Positions 7,663-15,237 are shown, counted from the stretch's first letter. The stretch: 16,995 nt of DNA from Oligoflexia bacterium (GCA_013152105.1 JAADHA010000413.1:1-16995); one strand, 5' to 3'. Notes: generated from the sequence alone by a model not told the origin. A program made the numbers and translations.

Positions 7663-10347
7663 ATGGCCGATGAGGTTGAACTTCGCCTGAACACCATCGC
7701 TCAGCGGCTGGGCTTGGACAGGGCCCAGCGCGCCCGTCTCCTCACGATATTCCACGAAGTGGACTCCCTCGTCGACGTCGACGACTTGGGGACGGCCACG
7801 CCCACGCCAGCCCTCGCCTCCCCGCTCCTGCCAAGCCCGCGTCCGGCGCCCGCCCACGCGCCCAAGGACAAGGACAAGGACAAGGACAAGGACAAGGACA
7901 AGGACAAGGGCGACTTCAACCCCGACAGCGAAGCAAAGCAGATCGGCCCCTTCACCGTCCTGGCGCAGCTTGGCGTGGGTGGAATGGGCAAGGTCTTGCG
8001 CGTGCTCGACCCGGACCTGGGCCGCCCGATGGCGCTCAAGATCCAGCGCAAGAACAAGCGCCACGGCAAGGTCGCGCGCGCCCGTTTCCTGGCCGAGGCC
8101 CAGGCGACCGCTCGCCTTCAGCACCCCGGCATCGTGCCGATCCACGCCATGGGCACGGTCAACGACGGCCGCCTCTTCTACACCATGGAAGAAGTGCGCG
8201 GCAGGACCCTGCATGCCGTCATCCAAGAACTTCACACCAGCGCCGCCGCCGCCGGGGGCTGGGCCAGCACCCCCCAGGGCTGGACGCTGCGGCGGGTCAT
8301 CGACGCCCTGCACCGAGCGACCCAGGCGATCGCCTACGCGCACACCATGGGCGTGGTCCACCGGGACATCAAGCCCGCCAACATCATGGTCGGGGCTTTC
8401 GGCGAGGTTCGAGTGCTGGACTGGGGCATCGCCAAGCTGCTGGACCGGTCCCAGGATTCGATTGGCCCGGTCACCGGCACTGACCAACCGCTGGAGACCC
8501 GAACCGGCGCGACGGTCGGGACGCCCGCCTATATGTCTCCGGAGCAGGCTCTGGGCGGCGAGCACATCGGACCCTGGAGTGACATCTACGCCCTGGGCAT
8601 CACGCTGTACCAGGTACTCGGCGGACAGATCCCCTCGTGGGCAGCGGGTCAGCGCATCCTGGCCGGCAAGCAGCCGATCCAGCCGCTCGATCCGCTTGCT
8701 CCCGGCCCCGTGCCCGCCGAGCTTCTTCAGATCATGCGCAGGGCCGCTCAGCCTGAGCCCAAGCTGCGCTATCCGGACGCCGCCGCCCTGGCCCGCGACC
8801 TGGAGTCCTGGCTGGAGGGTGCGCAGCAGCGCGAACGCGCCCTGGTCCTGGTCGACCGCGCCGACATCCTGCGCCCCAAGGCCCAGCATGCTCGTGACAA
8901 GGCGCGCGCGCTGCATGCCGCAGCAGCCACACTGATGGAGCGGCTTCCCAGCCACGCCCCCATCGAGTCCAAGCGCGCCGCCTGGCTCAGCGAGGACGAC
9001 GCCCATCGCCACGAACGCAAGGCGCGCCGCGCCGAGCTGAACTATGAACAACTGCTTCGGCAGGCCCTGGAGCTATCGCCAGACCTCATCGACGCCCACG
9101 ACCGCCTGGCCGACCTCCATCGTGCCCGACACGCCCGCGCCGAGGCCGCAGGTGATGATGCGCGCGCGGCCGAAGAGGAGCTCCACCTGCGGCGCCACGG
9201 GGCGACACGCCACGCCCGCTACCTGGCCGGCGATGGAGCGCTGAGCCTGGTGACCGAGCCGCCGGGCGCCAACGTGCAATTGCACCGCTACGTCGAACAC
9301 GACCGCCGTCTGGTCCCCGAGCCGGTCGCCGACCTGGGCACGTCGCCCTTGTACGACCACCCCCTGCCGCCGGGTCGCTATCTCTGCACCATCACCGCCA
9401 AGGGACACCATCCCGTCGCCTACCCCTTTGCGCTCCGCCGCCGCGAGCACTGGGACGGCGTGCCCCCCGGCGGTCACGCGGCACAGGCCATCACCCTGCC
9501 CCGCTTGGCCCAGCTTGGCCCCGACGATGTGTACGTGCCGGCCGGTTGGTTCTGGTCGGGGGATCGCGAGCGATCCAAGCGGGACTCCCTGCCATGGCGA
9601 CGCCTGTGGCTGGACGCCTTCGTGATCCGGCGTTTTCAGGTCACGAACGCGGAATACATCGCCTTTCTCGACGACCTGCTGGACCAGGGACGCGAGTCCG
9701 AGGCGCTGCGATGGGCCCCACACATCGAGGGCACCCCCACCGCGATCGGGCCAATGATCTACGGCCGCGACTCGACCGGCCACTTCAAGCTGGTCCCCGA
9801 TCTCGACGGCGACATCTGGGGGCCGCGCTGGCCCGTCCTCAGCATCACCTTCGAGTCCGCGCTGGCCTACGCCGGGTGGGTCTCGGCCCGCTCCGCCCAC
9901 GCCTGGCGCCTGCCTGGGGAATTCGAGTGGGAGAAGGCGGCTCGGGGGGTCGACGGGCGCATCTTCCCATGGGGCGACTACCCCGAACCCACCTACGCCA
10001 ACACGCGGGGCAGCCGCGCCGACAACAGTTTCCCCGAAGACGTGGGCTCACGCCCCACCGATTCCAGCCCCTACGGCATGGCCGACGCCGCCGGCGGGGC
10101 CTGTGATCTGTGCGCGGATGCCTACGCCATAGCGGGGCCTCCGGTGAGCCGCGACGGCCGCTGCCTGTCTCCCGAAACAGGCGGCGACTTCCACCCCGGC
10201 CGAGGGGGATCCTGGACCTGGCCGATCGGAACATGCCGCGCCGACTACCGCACCCACCACAGTCGCAGCGGCCCCCGCATTGACACCAGCTTCCGCCTGG
10301 CACGTCCATTTTTCGGCGAGTGCTATACTGACCCGGTCCCACTCTGA
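7663..10347 (+). CDS. Ser/Thr protein kinase fused to PEGA and formylglycine-generating-enzyme-like (SUMF1) domains
   Basis: An 894-aa multidomain protein with no clear membrane helix. A Lys-Asp repeat linker lies at about 68-82. A Hanks-type kinase domain spans about 95-386: glycine loop LGVGGMGKV 103-111, K126, HRDIKPAN with D235, DWG in place of DFG at D253, and GTPAYMSPEQ from 286. A charged helical stretch spans 387-520, a PEGA-like beta domain about 526-600 (VTEPPGANV), and an FGE/sulfatase-modifying-factor fold about 619-892 (VPAGWFWSGD, FQVTNAEYIAFL, RLPGEFEWEKAARG, GGSW, CRADYR). Most kinase-linked FGE domains are thought to bind or sense rather than make formylglycine. The ATG at 7663 has GAGG 5 nt upstream and is preferred to the GTG at 7645. 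It lies 60 bp after the FecR-like gene, so it probably belongs to the same operon. Confidence 0.9.
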   Translation: MADEVELRLNTIAQRLGLDRAQRARLLTIFHEVDSLVDVDDLGTATPTPALASPLLPSPRPAPAHAPKDKDKDKDKDKDKDKGDFNPDSEAKQIGPFTVLAQLGVGGMGKVLRVLDPDLGRPMALKIQRKNKRHGKVARARFLAEAQATARLQHPGIVPIHAMGTVNDGRLFYTMEEVRGRTLHAVIQELHTSAAAAGGWASTPQGWTLRRVIDALHRATQAIAYAHTMGVVHRDIKPANIMVGAFGEVRVLDWGIAKLLDRSQDSIGPVTGTDQPLETRTGATVGTPAYMSPEQALGGEHIGPWSDIYALGITLYQVLGGQIPSWAAGQRILAGKQPIQPLDPLAPGPVPAELLQIMRRAAQPEPKLRYPDAAALARDLESWLEGAQQRERALVLVDRADILRPKAQHARDKARALHAAAATLMERLPSHAPIESKRAAWLSEDDAHRHERKARRAELNYEQLLRQALELSPDLIDAHDRLADLHRARHARAEAAGDDARAAEEELHLRRHGATRHARYLAGDGALSLVTEPPGANVQLHRYVEHDRRLVPEPVADLGTSPLYDHPLPPGRYLCTITAKGHHPVAYPFALRRREHWDGVPPGGHAAQAITLPRLAQLGPDDVYVPAGWFWSGDRERSKRDSLPWRRLWLDAFVIRRFQVTNAEYIAFLDDLLDQGRESEALRWAPHIEGTPTAIGPMIYGRDSTGHFKLVPDLDGDIWGPRWPVLSITFESALAYAGWVSARSAHAWRLPGEFEWEKAARGVDGRIFPWGDYPEPTYANTRGSRADNSFPEDVGSRPTDSSPYGMADAAGGACDLCADAYAIAGPPVSRDGRCLSPETGGDFHPGRGGSWTWPIGTCRADYRTHHSRSGPRIDTSFRLARPFFGECYTDPVPL
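7864..7911 (+). repeat. tandem hexamer AAGGAC x7 (plus AAGGGC)
   Basis: Seven perfect AAGGAC units followed by AAGGGC encode an alternating Lys-Asp run between the kinase N-terminal segment and the kinase domain. Because the unit is 6 bp, copy-number change would keep frame and only alter linker length. The perfect nucleotide identity suggests recent expansion rather than selection on the amino acids alone. Confidence 0.95.
10321..10329 (+). promoter_or_regulatory. possible extended -10 promoter (TGCTATACT) for the secreted protein gene
   Basis: TG-N-TATACT lies inside the last codons of the kinase gene, ending 27 nt before the ATG at 10357. It is AT-rich compared with its GC-rich surroundings. 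No good -35 exists at 16-18 nt; a TTGACA at 10280-10285 is 38 nt away, too far to pair with it. An extended -10 can work without a -35. It would allow the secreted protein to be made independently of the kinase operon. Confidence 0.35.
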
Positions 10348-10356
10348 AGGTGCAAG

Positions 10357-10911
10357 ATGCTGCGCTTCCTCACGCTGCTCCCGTCCCTGATGGCGTTCTC
10401 ATCGATGGCCCAGGCGAAGACAACTGGGTGCTCAAAACCCGCCGATAAAGCGTTCTTTATTTGCGACACCACGCGCACCCTCTGCCCGACCGAGTGCAGC
10501 GATCCGGTAGAGGCATCCAAGGACAAGTGCTCGCAGTGCCAGACGGCGACCGTGGTCCTCGCCGGAATCTGGACCGACGACCCCGCACCGATCTCCCTGC
10601 CGGACCCCGACGCATTGGTGATCATTCGCCTGCCCTTCGGCCTCTTCAACCAGATGGTCGCCGTGCTCGGGCAGCCCCAGGGGACGACTGACCTGCAGTT
10701 CTCGGCCGTCAGCAACTTCACCTTCGACGCGGACTCCCACACCTCCATCCACACCGACACCCCCGTGCTGGACGCCACGGTCCTTCGCAACGCCATATTG
10801 GCCTGGCCAGCCAGCACCACCTTGCTGCCCACACCAGCGCTGCCCACACCAGCGCTGCCCATCACGATTCGGACCGTGCCACCATCGGCTACTGGGGCTG
10901 GCGGGCACTGA
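10357..10911 (+). CDS. secreted cysteine-rich hypothetical protein
   Basis: I do not recognise this 184-aa protein. It has a clear Sec-type signal peptide (Arg near the N-terminus, hydrophobic core, probable cleavage after AQA at residue 20), so it should be exported. All six cysteines (25, 36, 43, 47, 58, 61) lie in the first 41 mature residues, as expected of a small disulfide-linked module. A beta-rich middle follows, then a Pro/Thr/Ala-rich tail with a PTPAL repeat. It has no lipobox. The ATG has GAAGG upstream. It starts 9 nt after the kinase stop, so it is likely in the same transcript, and an internal -10-like element is also present. A role as ligand, sensor partner or target of the upstream signalling genes is guesswork. 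Confidence 0.75.
   Translation: MLRFLTLLPSLMAFSSMAQAKTTGCSKPADKAFFICDTTRTLCPTECSDPVEASKDKCSQCQTATVVLAGIWTDDPAPISLPDPDALVIIRLPFGLFNQMVAVLGQPQGTTDLQFSAVSNFTFDADSHTSIHTDTPVLDATVLRNAILAWPASTTLLPTPALPTPALPITIRTVPPSATGAGGH
10825..10861 (+). repeat. 15-bp tandem repeat in the tail of the secreted protein gene
   Basis: Two perfect copies of CTGCCCACACCAGCG (10825-10839 and 10840-10854) plus a 7-bp partial copy encode the repeated Leu-Pro-Thr-Pro-Ala tail. The unit is a multiple of three, so expansion stays in frame. Confidence 0.9.
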
Positions 10912-10935
10912 GCCTCACGCCTGCCGGATCGCGGT

Positions 10936-12147
10936 TCAACTCCGCTGGAACTTGGACTTGTACAGGCGGCTAGCCGCCTGGGTCACGGCGCTGGCGAGAT
11001 TGCGGTTGCGGGCCAGGGCCTGCAGATCGTGCCGGTTCAGCGACCGAATGAAGCCCATGGCCGTCGCCACAGGGCACTTGGGGTTGTTCACCAGCGCGAC
11101 CTGGAAGGGATACTTGCGCACCCACTCGCGGGTCCCGGCGACCTCGCGGATCACGTCATCGGCCAGATTCTTGTTGCCGGCCGCCGCCAGGCCTTCGCCG
11201 TCCGACATCCGCCCAGACTTCACCACCGCAGAGGCGATCAGCTTGTTGGAGTCTCGCAGCAGGATCTTGCGGGATTCAAGGTTGCCCAGGTAGGCCAACT
11301 TGATCTTCTGACCGGGGCTCATGTCCTGGATCGTGGCCTCGATCGACCGGATCTCTTCGACCGAGGCGCGACTCTCGCGGTCTTGGGTCAGGACCCATGA
11401 CAGATCTTCGGAGTCGTCGGAGAAGTCGAAGGCAAAACCACCCAGGTCGACATCGTCATCGTCCACGTTGAACATCTCCAGCCGCGTCTCTTGGGCCGCC
11501 AACAAGGCCGGCGACTGCTCGCCCGCGATCGCGGCCATGATCTCGGCTTGCAGGTCCATCTCGGCCTGAGTCGCAGCGGCAGCGTCGCCGGTTGGACCGC
11601 CCGCCGGCCCTGGACGCTGCGCCGGGACGTTCGGTAGCAGCTTTTCCATGCGCAAGAAACCCTGAGCGCGCTGCAGGTCACGGTCCGACACGTTCGGGTT
11701 GGCGTGGAGATCGATGTAGACCGCGGGCGTCATCAACAGGCGTTCATGGTTCAACGAGAGTTTCTCGGCCAGCATCGGACCGGCCCGCCGAGCGATCTTG
11801 CGCACGGTCCGGTCGTTGGCCAGCTTGTGCATTGCGACGCGATCGTCCAGGTCGGGATCGTCTCGCGTCTCGACCAGATACTCCAGGACCTTGGGGTGCG
11901 TGCGAATGTTGATCGTCTGGATGACCCGGTCCACCGGCATCGCGGCGATGGTGTCGTGCGCCGCCGCCATGATGTCAGGATCGGGGTCGCCGGTCAGGGC
12001 GTAGCACATGGCGAGCTGCACATCTGCGGTAGTCGGCACCAGGCCACGGGCGGTCGCCAAGCGAAGCGCCTTGGGCGCATCGGGGCTGAGGTTTTCCCGA
12101 AGATTCTTGGGGATGCCCAGCCGGGCGAAAGGGATCTGCCGGACCAT
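10936..12147 (-). CDS. conserved hypothetical protein, helical-repeat type
   Basis: No named function is recognised. The 403-aa protein is soluble and mostly alpha-helical, with HEAT-like short helical units (DPDPDIMAAAHDTIA, NPNVSDRDLQRAQG). A Pro/Gly/Ala-rich linker lies near 178-200 and a very acidic patch (VDDDDVDLG ... SDDSEDL) near 227-250. The C-terminal third carries KIKLAYLGN, RDSNKLIASAVVKS, REWVRKYPFQVALVNNPKCP and DLQALARNRN. I recall that C-terminal pattern from conserved uncharacterised proteins of deltaproteobacterial genomes; this is memory, not a search. The ATG at 12147 is preferred to the TTG at 12150. Its Shine-Dalgarno (TAGG) overlaps the stop of the EF-G-like gene 6 nt upstream, so the two are probably co-translated. 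Confidence 0.8.
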   Translation of the reverse strand: MVRQIPFARLGIPKNLRENLSPDAPKALRLATARGLVPTTADVQLAMCYALTGDPDPDIMAAAHDTIAAMPVDRVIQTINIRTHPKVLEYLVETRDDPDLDDRVAMHKLANDRTVRKIARRAGPMLAEKLSLNHERLLMTPAVYIDLHANPNVSDRDLQRAQGFLRMEKLLPNVPAQRPGPAGGPTGDAAAATQAEMDLQAEIMAAIAGEQSPALLAAQETRLEMFNVDDDDVDLGGFAFDFSDDSEDLSWVLTQDRESRASVEEIRSIEATIQDMSPGQKIKLAYLGNLESRKILLRDSNKLIASAVVKSGRMSDGEGLAAAGNKNLADDVIREVAGTREWVRKYPFQVALVNNPKCPVATAMGFIRSLNRHDLQALARNRNLASAVTQAASRLYKSKFQRS

Positions 12148-12153
12148 CAAAGC

Positions 12154-14238
12154 CTACTCGTCGTCTTCGTGCTTGAAGGGCGATGCCGCCACGATCTTTT
12201 CCACCATATGGGCCGGCACCTGTTCGTACCCGGACAGCTCCATGGTGAAGGCGCCCTTGCCACCGGTCATGCCCTTGAGATCCGGCGCGAAGCGTAGCAA
12301 TTCGGCCTGCGGTGCAAGGGCCTGGATGATGGTGTTCTTGCCACGCGGAACCATGCCCAACACGCGTCCGCGACGGCTGGTGACATCGCCCATCACGTCG
12401 CCCATCACGTCTGTCGGGACGACGATCTCCAAGCCCATGATGGGTTCGAGCAAGACGGTTCCACCCTTTTGAAAGGCCACCTTCATGCCCTTGGAGCCAG
12501 CGAGTTGGAAGGCGACATCCTTGGAGTCCACAGGGTGGTACTTGCCGTCGACCAGCTCGACCTTGAGGTCGACGACCGGGTAGCCAGCCAGAAAACCCGA
12601 CTTCATGCGTTCGCGCAGCCCCTTCTCTACACTGGGGATGAACTGATTGGGAATGGAGCCGCCCTTGATCTTGTTGACGAACTCGAAACCGGCGTCCCGT
12701 TCCTGGGGGATGAAGTTCATGAAGGCGACACCGAACTGCCCGGCACCACCCGTCTGCTTCTTGTGCTTGCCCTCGACGTGCTGGACCGCGGCCTTGAGGG
12801 TCTCGCGGTAGGGGACGGGCACCAAGCCGATTTCGACCTTGACCTTGTACTTGCGGGCCATGCGTTCGATCGCCATCTCCAGGTGGGCCTGGCCCATGCC
12901 GTTGAGGACCAGCGCGCTGGACAGCGAGTCGGTGCTGACGGTGAGGGTCGGGTCTTCGTCCAACAGTCGTTCCAGCGCCGTCTTGATCCGGTCCGCGTCG
13001 GTCTTGGTCTTTGGCGTGATGGTGTAGGACATCATCGGCGGTGGGTACTCAAGGGGCTCGACGACCACGGGGTTGTCGTTGTCCGCCAGGGTGTCACCGG
13101 TGTGGGTCGACTTGAGCTTGGCCATGCCCAGGATGTCGCCGGTCACTACCTGGGCCACGGTCTCGCGGTCCTTGCCACGCAGGGCGTAGACGGCCCCCAT
13201 GCGCTCGGGTTCGCGGCTGTGGGTGTTGAGCACCACCGGGGACCCGGAGAGGTCACCGCGCAAGACCCGGAAGATCGACAGCTTGCCGGAGAATTCGTCG
13301 ACCAGCGTGTGGATGACCTGGGCCACAAAAGGACCATCCACCACCGGCTCCAGCAGATCCTGGTCAGCCAAGGCGACCGCGCTTCGATCCAAGGGGCAGG
13401 GACAGGCCCAGGCGATGAGGTCCAGCAGCGAGCTGGCACCGATATTCGAGGCTGCGGCGCCAAACAGGACCGGGACGATCTTGCCGGTCTTCAGTGCGGT
13501 GTGCAGACCCGCCCGCAGATCTTCGTCCGAGAGTTCAAAGGTCTCGAGGTAGGTCTCCAAGAGGTCATCGTCCGTGCTGGCCACGGCGTCGATGAGGGCT
13601 TCCATGGCTTCCTCGACACGCTCAGCCTGGTCGTCGGGAATGTCGACCTTGTCGTAGCCGCCACTGTCGTCGCCCCTGTACGCAAATGCCTTGTGCTGGA
13701 GCAGGCTGATGATCCCCTTGAAGCCGGATTCCTCACCCCAGGGAAGCTGCAGCGGGATCGGCGTCACCCCCAACACTTCCTCGATCTCGGCGAGACAGAC
13801 CTGAGCGTCGGCGCGATCACGGTCCATCTTGTTGATGAAGATGATCGTCGGCAGGCCGAGATTGCGGGCCGCTGAGAACAAGCGTTCGGTGCCGACCTCG
13901 ACACCATCTGGGGCGCTGACCACGACCACCGCGGCATCCGCACCCCGCAGGGCGGCGAGCGCGTCGTAGAGGAAGTTCTGGTCCCCCGGCGTGTCGAGGA
14001 TGTTGATCTTGTGACCGTCGTGTTCGAGCCAAGCGACGCTGCTGGCGATGGAGCCGCCACGCTTCTGTTCTTCGGGTTCAAAGTCGAGGATCGAGGTCCC
14101 ATCGACAGTCTTGCCCAGTCGCGAGGTGGCTCCAGTGCTGAAGAGCATCGACTCGGCCAGCGATGTCTTGCCGCTGTGACCGTGACCGACCAAGGCAACA
14201 TTGCGGATCATTTCGGGGGGGTAGACCTTCAGGGCCAT
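12154..14238 (-). CDS. fusA: elongation factor G-like translational GTPase (accessory EF-G)
   Basis: A 694-aa protein with full EF-G architecture: G domain (GHGHSGKTSL 18-27, switch region with RGGSI at 60-64, DTPGD 82-86, NKMD), then domains II-V, including QTGGAGQFG and GDVMGDVTSRRGRV near the C-terminus. It is probably a paralogue rather than the main EF-G: no rpsL, rpsG or tuf is adjacent, switch 1 and the RGGSI block differ from the canonical RGITI, and the catalytic His after DTPG is Asp86. I chose the ATG at 14238 because GGAG lies 6 nt before it; a frame from TTG 14250 would place the ribosome-binding site inside the gene. A good promoter lies just upstream. The stop is 6 nt before the next gene. 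Confidence 0.92.
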   Translation of the reverse strand: MALKVYPPEMIRNVALVGHGHSGKTSLAESMLFSTGATSRLGKTVDGTSILDFEPEEQKRGGSIASSVAWLEHDGHKINILDTPGDQNFLYDALAALRGADAAVVVVSAPDGVEVGTERLFSAARNLGLPTIIFINKMDRDRADAQVCLAEIEEVLGVTPIPLQLPWGEESGFKGIISLLQHKAFAYRGDDSGGYDKVDIPDDQAERVEEAMEALIDAVASTDDDLLETYLETFELSDEDLRAGLHTALKTGKIVPVLFGAAASNIGASSLLDLIAWACPCPLDRSAVALADQDLLEPVVDGPFVAQVIHTLVDEFSGKLSIFRVLRGDLSGSPVVLNTHSREPERMGAVYALRGKDRETVAQVVTGDILGMAKLKSTHTGDTLADNDNPVVVEPLEYPPPMMSYTITPKTKTDADRIKTALERLLDEDPTLTVSTDSLSSALVLNGMGQAHLEMAIERMARKYKVKVEIGLVPVPYRETLKAAVQHVEGKHKKQTGGAGQFGVAFMNFIPQERDAGFEFVNKIKGGSIPNQFIPSVEKGLRERMKSGFLAGYPVVDLKVELVDGKYHPVDSKDVAFQLAGSKGMKVAFQKGGTVLLEPIMGLEIVVPTDVMGDVMGDVTSRRGRVLGMVPRGKNTIIQALAPQAELLRFAPDLKGMTGGKGAFTMELSGYEQVPAHMVEKIVAASPFKHEDDE

Positions 14239-14262
14239 CTTGCGCTCCAATCGAGACGGGGA

Positions 14263-14291
14263 ACACTACCGATCCCTTGACCGGGGGTCAA
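14263..14291 (-). promoter_or_regulatory. sigma70-like promoter with overlapping inverted repeat, upstream of the EF-G-like gene
   Basis: Read on the minus strand, TTGACC (14291-14286) and TAGTGT (14268-14263) are separated by exactly 17 nt. Transcription would start near 14256, about 18 nt before the EF-G ATG. The -35 is one arm of a perfect 6-bp inverted repeat, TTGACC-GGG-GGTCAA on the plus strand (14277-14291). The palindrome could be an operator, or a small hairpin in read-through RNA from coaX. Confidence 0.5.
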
Positions 14292-14345
14292 CCGGACGGC
14301 GTCGGGCCCCTTATCGCTGTCGGAAGGGGCGCGCGACGACTCCAA

Positions 14346-15152
14346 TCACGCATCTCGCGACGAGCCCGGGCGGTGCGCCTGGTTGCGTTCCCACAGGATC
14401 CGCAGCCCCTGCAAGGTCAGGTCCGCGTCGACCTCGTCCACTTCGTCGCAGGCCGTTCCGATCAGATTGGCCATTCCTCCGGTCGCCACGCAAGGAACGG
14501 TGCTGCCCGGGTAGCGCTCGCGCAGCTCGACCTTGCAGCGCCGCGCCAGCCCATCGACCAGGCCGACATAGCCCCAGAACATGCCCGCCTGCATGCTGGC
14601 CACGGTGTTCGTGCCGATGGCGCGCTCTGTGCGCTCGACCTCGATCCTGGGCAGCTTGGCCGTCCGCTCGAAGAGCGCGTCAGCCGCGATGCGAAAGCCC
14701 GGGGCGATCGCGCCGCCGATGTAGTCCCCTACGTCGTTGACGCAGTCAAAGGTGGTAGCGGTTCCGAAGTCGACCACCACCAGCGGGCTCTGGTGGCGCT
14801 CCAGGGCCGCCACCGCGTTGACGATGCGATCGGCCCCTACCTCGCGCGGGTTGTCCGTCCGCACCCGCATGCCCGTCTTCATCCCTCGGCCCACCACGAC
14901 GGCGTCCACATTGAGATACCGCCGACAGGCCTTCTCCAGGTTGTAGAGCAAGGAGGGCACGACGCAGGAGATCGCCACACCGTGAATGTCATCGACTGGC
15001 ACCTGCCGATGACCCAGCAGGTCCAGGGCCAACAGCCCGACCTCGTCCGTCGTGCGCATCACGGTCGAGATCCGCCACCGCTGCGCGATCCGGCTCCCGT
15101 CCAGGGCGCCGATGACGGTGTTGGTGTTGCCGACGTCGATGACCAGCAGCAT
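14346..15152 (-). CDS. coaX: type III pantothenate kinase
   Basis: Phosphorylates pantothenate in the first step of coenzyme A synthesis; the CoaX family is of the ASKHA fold and needs a monovalent cation. The 268-aa length is normal. Motifs are the phosphate loop DVGNTNTVIG (D6 onward), DFGTATTFD with the conserved Asp at 128, GGAIAPGF, GTNTVASMQAG and VATGGMANLI. The ATG at 15152 with GGAG 7 nt upstream gives the family N-terminus MLLVIDVGNTN. A frame extending to 15284 adds 44 unconserved residues and runs into birA, so it is rejected. It lies downstream of birA (85-bp gap) and upstream of the EF-G-like gene (107-bp gap). Confidence 0.97.
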   Translation of the reverse strand: MLLVIDVGNTNTVIGALDGSRIAQRWRISTVMRTTDEVGLLALDLLGHRQVPVDDIHGVAISCVVPSLLYNLEKACRRYLNVDAVVVGRGMKTGMRVRTDNPREVGADRIVNAVAALERHQSPLVVVDFGTATTFDCVNDVGDYIGGAIAPGFRIAADALFERTAKLPRIEVERTERAIGTNTVASMQAGMFWGYVGLVDGLARRCKVELRERYPGSTVPCVATGGMANLIGTACDEVDEVDADLTLQGLRILWERNQAHRPGSSRDA

Positions 15153-15168
15153 ACGAGGGCTCCATTGG

Positions 15169-15203
15169 TGCGGTGCGTTGGATGCGGTGCGTTGGGTGCG
15201 TGG
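15169..15203. repeat. 14-bp tandem repeat in the birA-coaX gap
   Basis: Two copies of TGCGGTGCGTTGG followed by A or G (15169-15182, 15183-15196), plus a TGCGTGG remnant, fill much of the 85-bp gap just upstream of the coaX ribosome-binding site. This could be a slippage product or a repeated protein-binding site. No promoter motif was found within it. Confidence 0.85.
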
Positions 15204-15237
15204 TCCTCGAAAACCGAGCGTAGCGCAGGGCCAGGTC

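Noticed and set aside
7516..9051. Long minus-strand open frame antisense to the kinase gene
   Set aside because: It is the mirror of the kinase coding sequence; the Leu-Val run in it is simply the antisense reading of the Lys-Asp hexamer repeat.
10280..10329. TTGACA and TATACT as one promoter upstream of the secreted protein gene
   Set aside because: The two hexamers are 38 nt apart, far from the 16-18 nt needed. Only the extended -10 is kept as a weak call.
10912..10945. Possible terminator between the convergent secreted-protein and hypothetical genes
   Set aside because: Only a GCGG/CCGC four-base stem was found, without a T-tract, and it overlaps the end of the minus-strand gene.
12387..12410. 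12-bp tandem duplication CGCCCATCACGT inside the EF-G-like gene
   Set aside because: It encodes GDVMGDV at a position where EF-G proteins normally have GDVIGD at the same length, so it is conserved coding sequence, not an insertion.
12469..13875. Long plus-strand open frame antisense to the EF-G-like gene
   Set aside because: The minus strand has complete EF-G motifs; the antisense translation has no family signature.
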